In this document: piece after piece, positions 1 to 5,433 of the stretch
Layout of the letters: every line of letters begins with the position of its first letter
Position numbering within the stretch: position 1 is the first letter of the stretch
Origin: DTU018 sp029550685
GTDB lineage: Bacteria > Bacillota > Syntrophomonadia > Syntrophomonadales > Syntrophomonadaceae
Length of the DNA: 8,232 bases
Direction of reading: 5' to 3'
Assembly (NCBI GenBank): GCA_035412805.1
Contig: DAONVO010000100.1
Coordinates: 1-8,232 of the forward strand
Position numbers and translations under genes: made by a program
The notes under the pieces: model-generated
What the model was told of the DNA's origin: nothing
Seen by the model: only the letters and a program-made list of their open reading frames with translations
The model's database searches: none

Positions 1-1
1 A

Positions 2-58
2 AGCTTTGGAATAAACACTGTGGAAGAAGATTACGATTATGACTATTCATCACTTTAA
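2..58 (+). CDS. Possible C-terminal end of a gene entering from the left (partial)
   Basis: One plus-strand frame is open from the window edge to a TAA at 56-58. It encodes 18 residues ending in an acidic, tyrosine-rich tail (VEEDYDYDYSSL). The other two plus frames do not give a similar tail. A run of alternating Asp/Tyr codons looks more like a protein end than random sequence, but 18 codons is too short to identify a family. No terminator hairpin is evident directly after the stop. It could equally be a chance open frame. Confidence 0.3.
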   Translation, partial: SFGINTVEEDYDYDYSSL

Positions 59-100
59 ATTGGAAAAAAGTATACGTTCCTTTCAGCGCGATTTAACCAA

Positions 101-121
101 TATAATGGCTAGGAACCCTAG
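101..121 (+). promoter_or_regulatory. Possible -10 box with adjacent CTAGG dyad
   Basis: A perfect TATAAT lies at 101-106, followed by the inverted repeat CTAGG-AAC-CCTAG at 109-121, where a transcription start or operator would sit. No convincing -35 hexamer exists 16-18 bases upstream (best match TTCCTT), so this is a weak promoter call. If used, it would give a leader of about 100 nt in front of the membrane-peptide gene at 215. Confidence 0.25.
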
Positions 122-136
122 ATAGATTAGAATCAG

Positions 137-181
137 CCCCCTGGAAAAGATTAAATTTACCCTAATTATCTTGACAGGGGG
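137..181 (+). promoter_or_regulatory. Leader inverted repeat upstream of the membrane-peptide gene
   Basis: CCCCCTG at 137-143 is exactly complementary to CAGGGGG at 175-181, giving a 7-bp all-strong stem around a 31-nt AT-rich loop. It lies between the putative -10 at 101 and the ribosome-binding site at 203-209, so in a leader transcript it would fold just upstream of the RBS without covering it. A TTGACA at 171-176 overlaps the right arm, but no acceptable -10 follows at the right distance. A regulatory role is inference. Confidence 0.3.
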
Positions 182-214
182 GCAGTACAGGCAAAGTTTC
201 AAAAGGAGGAAATT

Positions 215-391
215 ATGCGTTTCTCTTATCTTTTATATGGTATTTTGGCATCGATGTTTTTTTTATTAATTGTAAGTATTATTACTGAATTATTAAATTT
301 TGCTGATTACACTTTTATTGCTATATGTATTTTGTTTGGTACGATGATAATCTGTACACTTTATATTGCAGGATTAATAAAAGACTCATAA
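215..391 (+). CDS. Small two-helix membrane protein, 58 aa
   Basis: This short open frame starts at ATG 215 behind a near-perfect Shine-Dalgarno (AAGGAGG at 203-209, spacing 5), the strongest translation signal in the left half, and ends at TAA 389-391. The product is very hydrophobic: two predicted membrane segments at about residues 5-24 and 32-53, joined by a short loop with Glu and Asp (TELLNFADY), and a polar tail (KDS). There is no cleavable signal peptide pattern, no cysteine pair or CAAX-like motif, and no resemblance to a bacteriocin leader that I can see. Small membrane proteins like this can be toxins, subunits of larger complexes or regulators; nothing here decides. The next open frame follows after 5 bases or overlaps, depending on its start, so the two are probably co-translated. 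I do not recognise a family. Confidence 0.6.
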   Translation: MRFSYLLYGILASMFFLLIVSIITELLNFADYTFIAICILFGTMIICTLYIAGLIKDS

Positions 392-396
392 AAGGG

Positions 397-720
397 TTGT
401 TGTATTTTTGGTCCGTGTATAAAGAGAGCCTGTTGAAATATATTACTTTAGGTTTGACTGCCGGAGCGAAAGTGATTTCTTACAGTGATCCCTTGACCAG
501 TCTGGAGATATTAGGCAGGAAAAATGGACAAGAGATTGCAGAAGAATTGATATTGCCCTTTTTTAAGGAAATTTCAAGCATACCCTGTAATGGAGTCATC
601 CATGTGTTTTTGGGCTTTCCGAGGGCTGAAAATATGCATTTCGAAGAGAAATCATTAATTAGAAAATTTTATATACCCCTTGCTAAAACTACATGTTTCA
701 TGATTATAATAAAGGTGTAG
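397..720 (+). CDS. Unrecognised protein, about 107 aa (start uncertain)
   Basis: The frame runs open to TAG 718-720 and has gene-like composition, with mixed polar/apolar segments and amphipathic stretches such as GQEIAEELILPFFKEI. No family is recognised and no catalytic motif stands out; the C-terminal end is hydrophobic (FMIIIKV). The frame has an ATG at 325, but that start overlaps the preceding gene by 67 bases and has no Shine-Dalgarno. TTG codons at 397, 400 and 433 or GTG at 415 are more plausible, with purine-rich AAAGGG or AAAGAGAG just upstream and the stop of the membrane peptide at 389-391, which suits translational coupling. Immediately downstream is the structured element at 734-800. 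It could be a two-component small operon with the membrane peptide, or a degraded remnant. Function unknown. Confidence 0.45.
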   Translation: MLYFWSVYKESLLKYITLGLTAGAKVISYSDPLTSLEILGRKNGQEIAEELILPFFKEISSIPCNGVIHVFLGFPRAENMHFEEKSLIRKFYIPLAKTTCFMIIIKV

Positions 721-733
721 AATATTATTTAAG

Positions 734-800
734 GTGGCCCTGTCGGCTTCGAAGTCCCAAGTTTATGTTTGGGATACTGATGTAGGAGCGATGGGGCTAT
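734..800 (+). ncRNA. Structured RNA element or terminator between convergent genes
   Basis: Bases 735-745 pair continuously with 789-799 to form an 11-bp stem, three of whose pairs are G-U. Inside it a second hairpin pairs TCCCAA (755-760) with TTGGGA (769-774). A T-rich run (CTATTTATTT) begins at 797. The wobble pairs are only legal in the plus-strand transcript; on the minus strand they become A-C mismatches, so the fold belongs to the plus-strand RNA. The simplest reading is a bulky terminator for the genes at 215-720, placed 14 bases after their last stop. The long outer stem enclosing an inner hairpin and about 23 unpaired bases is larger than a normal intrinsic terminator, so a small RNA or recombination-site function is possible. 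No known riboswitch class is recognised. Confidence 0.4.
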
Positions 801-1631
801 TTATTTAGGCTTAGTTTTACTTTCATCATACTCCCGGTTTTTAGGCACAAACTTCCAATGTCGGTATGGATGGTTCCAACGATTACTGAGGTCCCCTTGA
901 TGCCCAGTTGATTCACCAATATTAAAGCCGGGATATATACATCTTATCCTATAGCTAATATACCGATATAGTTTCTCTTTGGCTATTGTCTTAGCTGCCC
1001 TACGTCTCTCGCCTGCCGGTTTCTTTTTATGTAAATCATTAAGTCTAAATTGCATAGCACCCAATACCACATCTGTACACTGCAAAATTATATGATCTTT
1101 AGAATCCACTTCTACTATATCCTCTTTGCGTATACGAATGTTGGCATTTATAAATTCCTTTTGTGATTGCAAGCTATAAATATAGTTTTTAAATCGTTCG
1201 GCTTTGGCCTTGGTATCAGGTAATTGATCCATGTAAATACGCAAATATACAGGCTTGCTACTACTATTAGAATAAATAAGCCCAAATGCATGTTTCAAAA
1301 ATTGATAATATAAGCGAAAATATGATTCCTCTTTCTGTTCGCGGGTAAGACCAACTGCCGAGAGAGCATTTTGAGTAAACATAATTCTTACCTTAATTTT
1401 CCCGCTCTCAATCAAATCAAAAAATAAATTAGTCATAGCTATATACTTTTCCAAGTAAGCAGCCGATACCTTATTCCATTTAACTTCCTGCAACCCCAGT
1501 CGCTGCTTTTCTGTTTCCAATATTGACTTAACTGTATCTAAGTCAGCAGATTTCACCAAAGCGCCTCCATAAAAATTACTATGAAATCGTCCTTGTTGTA
1601 CTGATTCATCAGTATATATTATGTATTCCAA
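801..1631 (-). CDS. DUF3800 domain-containing protein, 276 aa
   Basis: The protein opens with YIIYTDES (residues 3-10), the N-terminal signature of DUF3800. It also has a central strand ending in Asp (YLRIYMDQ, D135) and the C-terminal block VEVDSKDH...LQCTDVVLGA (D176, D179, D187). These spaced acidic residues fit the RNase H-like fold proposed for the family, suggesting a metal-dependent nuclease-type active site; the substrate is unknown. DUF3800 genes are frequent in prophages, integrative elements and defence islands. Length (276 aa) is normal for the family, so the gene looks intact. The last 40 residues are basic and aromatic. The start is a TTG (1629-1631): no ATG or GTG lies in frame between it and the Shine-Dalgarno GGAGGTG at 1642-1648, and family members begin a few residues before the TDES motif. 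It has its own promoter at 1689-1717 and converges on the plus-strand genes. Confidence 0.85.
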   Translation of the reverse strand: MEYIIYTDESVQQGRFHSNFYGGALVKSADLDTVKSILETEKQRLGLQEVKWNKVSAAYLEKYIAMTNLFFDLIESGKIKVRIMFTQNALSAVGLTREQKEESYFRLYYQFLKHAFGLIYSNSSSKPVYLRIYMDQLPDTKAKAERFKNYIYSLQSQKEFINANIRIRKEDIVEVDSKDHIILQCTDVVLGAMQFRLNDLHKKKPAGERRRAAKTIAKEKLYRYISYRIRCIYPGFNIGESTGHQGDLSNRWNHPYRHWKFVPKNREYDESKTKPK

Positions 1632-1688
1632 AAGATGTAGCCACCTCCAAAGAAGCGCGATGATTAAACCAACAATGACTTCAACTTC

Positions 1689-1717
1689 AAAATATGTTTA
1701 CTGGATGCTTGGGTCAA
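1689..1717 (-). promoter_or_regulatory. Sigma-A-type promoter of the DUF3800 gene
   Basis: On the minus strand TTGACC (1712-1717, 5 of 6 to the -35 consensus) is followed after exactly 17 bases by TATTTT (1689-1694, 4 of 6 to the -10). Transcription would start near 1682 and give a leader of about 50 nt before the TTG start. Position, spacing and orientation all fit the DUF3800 gene, implying it is expressed independently of the gene at 1829-2005. The rest of 1632-1828 shows nothing else I can support. Confidence 0.5.
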
Positions 1718-1828
1718 TACTGTGAACTTCCAGCTACTGTACGTATATTAAAGATCTTCTAGATACTGAGTTCCACCGGAGCTAATTCTATAACCGACCT
1801 TCCTGTATAATCGCTGGCTCATTAACAT

Positions 1829-2005
1829 TTACCAGAGCAGGGATGCGTTTATTAACCGTTTCAAGAAGTAACTGCAAGAAGCCTGCTTTGAACAAGAAGA
1901 ACATTCTCTCGTATTTTCATTGCAAAACTCATCAACCCAATCATTTCCGCCAACAAATAATTTGCTACGGCATAACTTCGTCAAAATACTTTCATTTCGT
2001 GCCAT
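1829..2005 (-). CDS. Small protein with an endonuclease III-like Fe-S loop cysteine motif, 58 aa
   Basis: The sequence contains cysteines 28, 35, 38 and 44 spaced C-x6-C-x2-C-x5-C. This is the [4Fe-4S] loop spacing of endonuclease III and MutY glycosylases, and the local text (CSSCSKQASCSYF) resembles that loop. A fifth cysteine is at position 12. The first half is charged with a Trp-Asp rich stretch (GGNDWVDEF). In glycosylases the loop sits at the C-terminus of a protein of 200 or more residues with an HhH-GPD domain, which is absent here, so this is either a free-standing Fe-S or zinc mini-protein or a surviving tail of a decayed gene. The frame extends up to an ATG at 2050 (73 aa), but GGAGG at 2011-2015, five bases before the ATG at 2003-2005, strongly favours the 58-aa start. 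Metal binding is inference; function is unknown. Confidence 0.5.
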   Translation of the reverse strand: MARNESILTKLCRSKLFVGGNDWVDEFCNENTRECSSCSKQASCSYFLKRLINASLLW

Positions 2006-2010
2006 AATTG

Positions 2011-2015
2011 CCTCC
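2011..2015 (-). promoter_or_regulatory. Ribosome-binding site deciding the start of the Cys-rich gene
   Basis: GGAGG on the minus strand with a 5-base spacer to the ATG at 2003-2005. The upstream in-frame ATGs at 2050 and 2017 have no comparable site, so initiation at 2005 is preferred. Confidence 0.6.
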
Positions 2016-2050
2016 ATACGATCATCAAAGTAATATAAACTAGAATTCAT

Positions 2051-2080
2051 AAAAATTATGCCATATTATGGGCATTTTTA
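2051..2080 (-). promoter_or_regulatory. Palindromic operator-like dyad upstream of the Cys-rich gene
   Basis: The minus strand reads ATG-C-CCATA-A-TATGG-CAT (2058-2075): an inner perfect CCATA/TATGG palindrome around one base, extended by ATG/CAT with one bulged C, and flanked by A-runs and T-runs. It lies about 50 bases upstream of the preferred start and contains CATAAT, which could serve as a -10. A homodimeric repressor site is the natural reading. The long A/T flanks also allow a weak hairpin, but stem strength is low for a terminator. Confidence 0.35.
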
Positions 2081-2157
2081 CTATATATTTGATAAATAGG
2101 TAATGACTTTATTATCTGGAGTACATATGCATTACGTAGGAGTACCTTAAATAACCC

Positions 2158-2188
2158 AAAAACTCCTCAATAAAACATGAGGAGTTTT
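2158..2188 (-). terminator. Rho-independent terminator downstream of the tRNA-Thr fragment
   Basis: AAAACTCCTCA and TGAGGAGTTTT form a perfect 11-bp stem (2159-2169 with 2178-2188) around an 8-base loop. On the minus strand the right arm continues into a run of five T. It begins 17 bases after the 3' end of the tRNA remnant, the usual place for a tRNA gene terminator, so it is probably the native terminator of the tRNA locus. It would also catch transcripts leaving the helicase gene, which has no terminator of its own. A T4 run on the plus side makes weak bidirectional activity possible. Confidence 0.75.
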
Positions 2189-2205
2189 AGTATGTCTCTA
2201 GATGA

Positions 2206-2247
2206 AGCCGATGTCCGGATTTGAACCGGCGACCTGCTGATTACGAA
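2206..2247 (-). pseudogene. 3' half of tRNA-Thr(CGU): probable att-site remnant
   Basis: Read on the minus strand, these 42 bases match tRNA positions 32-73 with no gap: anticodon loop TTCGTAA (anticodon CGT at 2243-2245), stem TCAGC, five-base variable loop AGGTC, T arm GCCGG-TTCAAAT-CCGGA, acceptor strand CATCGGC and discriminator T. CCA is not encoded (TCA follows). Beyond 2247 the match stops abruptly: the expected complement GCTGA of the anticodon stem, the D arm and the 5' acceptor strand are all missing from the next 90 bases. A clean break at the anticodon loop is characteristic of tyrosine-integrase attachment sites, whose core runs from the anticodon loop to the tRNA 3' end. It is not a functional tRNA. 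The terminal T-stem pair (49-65) is G-A, a minor departure that could also be native. Confidence 0.8.
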
Positions 2248-2337
2248 TTTTAGCTTGGGGTGTTTTTAGGGTAAGGTACTATACCCACTAAATCCAGGTT
2301 TAAAGGGATTTCATATCATTTGCATATTAAGGTTTGT

Positions 2338-5300
2338 TTAAAACTGAATTTTCCATATCAATCCCCTTACTGGCAAGTGCAGCAGTAGTCCAATGACTGG
2401 CTGGCCGGTAGCTTTTTCCACCGCTGCTTTATAGGCCATAAGCTGGGGAGCGTATTCGATGATTCGCTCTTCGTTATCGGTACCGGGATAACTTTTGTGA
2501 TCAATGATCACGTATCCATTCGCAGTTTCCACCAGCACATCGATCCAGCCCTGCATGACTTGGTTTTGCTCATTGCGCAGGAAAATGGGCCACTCCTTCA
2601 ACACCTTGCATCCCGGATAATGCTTATTCATAAAAGCATGTAATTTTTCACCGGCTAATAACAAATCAGCGGGCTCCAGGGCAGTTTCAACTCCCCAATT
2701 CTTGAGAATCTCCTGGACTGTTTCCAGTCTCTCTTCCCCGGTCATCTCGCTGTAATCAAGGGCCAGGTAAGCATGAATAGCACTGCCCAGGGCATCCATG
2801 TCCGGCTGGCCGTGGATACTTATGCGGGTGTTATAATCGTATAATAGTTCAAATGCCACGCTGCCAGTGTTTCCGCTCAGACTGCTAGGCGCTATTCTTG
2901 CCGGCGGATAATCTCCTGATGAAGGACGCCCCTCAGGCACATACTGGTCCTCATCTGCGGCCAGGCCCGGCAGTCCCATATCCTCAGCATTGTATTCCGT
3001 AATACTGATGGGTATTTTGGCATCTCCAACCTGCAACATTGTGTTAGCGGTATCCGCATCCCATTGAATAACACTTTGGCCATCCGCTCCCGTGAGAAGA
3101 TCCAGCCAGTCGGTTTTCAGCTTATTGCCTTGCTTGCGTATGGCCAATACCAATCCATCCTTAGCCCGGGTCATGCCCACGTACAATAAACGCTGTTCCT
3201 CTCTTTCGGTCATAGTCTGAATGGCTGCTTTATATGACAGGCCCTCGATCCTTTCATCCAGCTGGGGATAGCTTCTCTGGCTGCCAAAAAACCATGGCCA
3301 GTAGCGAATTTTACGGTTGGCCAGGGGATCCTTTGGGTCAAATTGCTGGGCGGCCTCAATATGTACCCCAAAAACATCATAGCGTGGTTCCTGTCCCAGT
3401 CCAGTCAATACCACCCATGGCCATTCCAACCCCTTGGCCCCATGGTAGGTAAGGATGTTTACCGTTTTTTCCCCCATACCTTCTGCCTGCTCCGGTGGTG
3501 TCGAATATAGATGAGCAATAAACCCCTCGATGGTAGCTGCATTGCGGTGGGCACGGCATAAATCTATGTATTCCCGGCAAGCACCCCTCAGTGCATCCAG
3601 ATTGCTGGTGGCCAAGTCCGGATTAGGCCGGGACTTTATATCTAATAGCAGGTCGATTCTGTCTATGGCCTGTTCCAGCGCTTCCAAAGGCGTCCAGTAT
3701 GGTACGTGGCGCCGTCCTTCGTTCAGGCGCATGACTGCCGGGCTGTCATGCCATTGCTTTTTGGTTTGGTCAGGATCACTCATAAGGTCTTTCAGCCATT
3801 CTCCCGAAGCATTTGACCATTGCACCAGTTCTGCCAGAGCCACTGTATCAAGGGGATTATTCATGTATCGCAGTGCCGCTATAGCCAGCTGGCATTCTTT
3901 CGTATCCAAAAGGGAACCCCTTCCCACTGATGCTCTTACTCCTATGTTTTCCAACGCCGTGGCGATAGCCCGGCACCTGTCATTAGTCCGGCACAATATG
4001 GCTATATCTCCCGGGTTTATACTGGGATTATCTTCAATCAGGGCTCGAACGCCATTGGCAATGGCAGCAGCTTCATCTAGGTTATTCTTTACGGTCAGAT
4101 ACCAGGCTTCCAGCCTTCCCCCCTTTGCTTTCTCAGCCCTTTCAGGAGGCACCTTAAGGATAACCTTGCCCGCCCCCATGGCATGAAACACCTGGGAGAA
4201 CAGGGCGTTGGTAAAGTTCAACAGGTTTTCCCGGGATCGCCAGGAGTACTCTAATACCCTGGATTCACTTATCAAAGCCACCACTTCTTCCATCAGCTGC
4301 GGGTCGGTTCCCCGGAAGCCATAGATGGCTTGTTTGGGATCACCCACCCATACTGATTGTCCGGCCAGTTGATGCAAGGCCAGAAAAAGAGCCAGCTGAA
4401 TGGGGCTGGTGTCCTGGAATTCATCCACCGTAACTAATTTAATACGCTCACCCATCGAATCCGTAAAGGCGGTATTATACCGGCACAGATCCAGTACCTT
4501 GGTTTCCTGATCTGTGAAGTCCATCAAGGCGTGTTCCCGCTTAAAAGCTTCATACCCCTCCAAAGCGCCAATTGCGCATTCAAAGACTCCTTCTATAATT
4601 TGCCGGACATCTTCTTGCAACTGCGGATGGCACAATATTCGATCAGCTACAGCTGATACTGGTTCTACAATTTCCCTCTCGCCTTTGGCCGGATCCAATT
4701 TGGCAAGAAGGACCCAATCACTCCAGGTATAGTCTTTCCTGTCAAATCGTCCTTTGATGTTCTTAAGGTCTTTCAGGACATCCCGGGACTTTTTGGTAGT
4801 AATGTCGATACTTTCGAGATGGTTTACAGCCAGGGTAATAGCCTCCAGCAATTCTTCATCGAGATTATTGGCAGCCGGAGGGTCAAAAAGCGCCTGTATT
4901 GATTCCCAGGAGTGGGCGGCACATTCTCTCAAAGTACCGGGAAGGATGAGGTTGCTCCTGGCAAGGTCAGCGATTTTCTTAACATGGTCACGCCAATCAT
5001 CATTCTTACTGAATCCGGCACCCCGCCCATCCAGTTCAAGACGTCGTGCGGCGGCTTCCATGCTGCCGGCATACTGTTCTATGGCACTGTCTATGGCGAT
5101 ATTGAATATCTGCTCGCTGTCATTTTCCGGCATTACCTCGATGGCAGGCGACATGCCGGCATCCAATGCATATTCGGTAAGCAACCGGGCACAGATGCTG
5201 TTGACGGTGCCGATAAAGCCATCATATATGCGCCCGGCCTCTTCAGCCTGCTTATTTTTCAGGAGTTCTACTCGAATACGCTCCCGCAGTTCATCGGCTG

Positions 5301-5433
5301 CTTTATTGGTAAAGGTAGTCGCCATTAGCTCTTCCGGCTCGATCCCGCTTTTTAACGCCTCCGCAATACGTTGGGTCAGACTAAAGGTCTTGCCCGAACC
5401 GGCACTGGCATTGATTAGCTCAATATTTTTCAT
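2338..5433 (-). CDS. AddA/UvrD-type helicase with C-terminal RecB-family nuclease, 1031 aa
   Basis: This is an ATP-driven 3'-5' DNA helicase of superfamily 1A fused to a PD-(D/E)XK nuclease, expected to unwind and degrade DNA from double-strand ends. Visible motifs: Walker A ASAGSGKT (9-16), motif Ia TTFTNKAADELRERI (39-53), Walker B DEFQD (337-341), motif III GDPKQAIYGFRG (364-375), motif IV YSWRSRENLL (396-405), motif V TYHGAKGLEWPWVVL (662-676), motif VI QRLLYVGMTRAKD (747-759). The nuclease domain spans about 880-1031: H887, GWID with D965, IIDHK with D978 and K980, then Q997 and Y1001, so its active site looks complete. At 1031 residues it is shorter than typical AddA (about 1200). The start ATG (5431-5433) overlaps the stop of the partner gene as ATGA and has AGGAGG at 5440-5445 with a 6-base spacer. 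It is the second gene of a two-gene operon and needs the partner as its second subunit. No terminator lies directly after it. Confidence 0.92.
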   Translation of the reverse strand: MKNIELINASAGSGKTFSLTQRIAEALKSGIEPEELMATTFTNKAADELRERIRVELLKNKQAEEAGRIYDGFIGTVNSICARLLTEYALDAGMSPAIEVMPENDSEQIFNIAIDSAIEQYAGSMEAAARRLELDGRGAGFSKNDDWRDHVKKIADLARSNLILPGTLRECAAHSWESIQALFDPPAANNLDEELLEAITLAVNHLESIDITTKKSRDVLKDLKNIKGRFDRKDYTWSDWVLLAKLDPAKGEREIVEPVSAVADRILCHPQLQEDVRQIIEGVFECAIGALEGYEAFKREHALMDFTDQETKVLDLCRYNTAFTDSMGERIKLVTVDEFQDTSPIQLALFLALHQLAGQSVWVGDPKQAIYGFRGTDPQLMEEVVALISESRVLEYSWRSRENLLNFTNALFSQVFHAMGAGKVILKVPPERAEKAKGGRLEAWYLTVKNNLDEAAAIANGVRALIEDNPSINPGDIAILCRTNDRCRAIATALENIGVRASVGRGSLLDTKECQLAIAALRYMNNPLDTVALAELVQWSNASGEWLKDLMSDPDQTKKQWHDSPAVMRLNEGRRHVPYWTPLEALEQAIDRIDLLLDIKSRPNPDLATSNLDALRGACREYIDLCRAHRNAATIEGFIAHLYSTPPEQAEGMGEKTVNILTYHGAKGLEWPWVVLTGLGQEPRYDVFGVHIEAAQQFDPKDPLANRKIRYWPWFFGSQRSYPQLDERIEGLSYKAAIQTMTEREEQRLLYVGMTRAKDGLVLAIRKQGNKLKTDWLDLLTGADGQSVIQWDADTANTMLQVGDAKIPISITEYNAEDMGLPGLAADEDQYVPEGRPSSGDYPPARIAPSSLSGNTGSVAFELLYDYNTRISIHGQPDMDALGSAIHAYLALDYSEMTGEERLETVQEILKNWGVETALEPADLLLAGEKLHAFMNKHYPGCKVLKEWPIFLRNEQNQVMQGWIDVLVETANGYVIIDHKSYPGTDNEERIIEYAPQLMAYKAAVEKATGQPVIGLLLHLPVRGLIWKIQF

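Noticed and set aside
171..199. Promoter based on TTGACA at 171-176
   Set aside because: The hexamers at 15-18 base spacing (for example AAGTTT) are poor -10 boxes, and the TTGACA overlaps the arm of an inverted repeat.
325..396. N-terminal extension of the unknown protein to an ATG at 325
   Set aside because: It would overlap the better-supported membrane peptide gene by 67 bases, lacks a Shine-Dalgarno, and the extra residues look like out-of-frame text.
1662..1727. Tiny plus-strand open frame of about 21 codons between the two minus-strand genes
   Set aside because: No good ribosome-binding site, overlaps the DUF3800 promoter, and the product has no recognisable features.
2006..2050. 15-residue N-terminal extension of the Cys-rich protein
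   Set aside because: GGAGG at 2011-2015 is ideally placed for the internal ATG at 2003-2005, while the ATG at 2050 has no ribosome-binding site and abuts the dyad.
2206..2337. A complete or intron-containing tRNA-Thr
   Set aside because: No D arm, 5' anticodon stem or 5' acceptor strand complementary to CATCGGC was found in the 90 bases before the helicase gene, so only the 3' half exists here.
3530..4186. Plus-strand open frame of 218 codons
   Set aside because: Lies entirely antisense within the helicase gene, across a region encoding recognisable motif-bearing protein; no ribosome-binding site or family resemblance.
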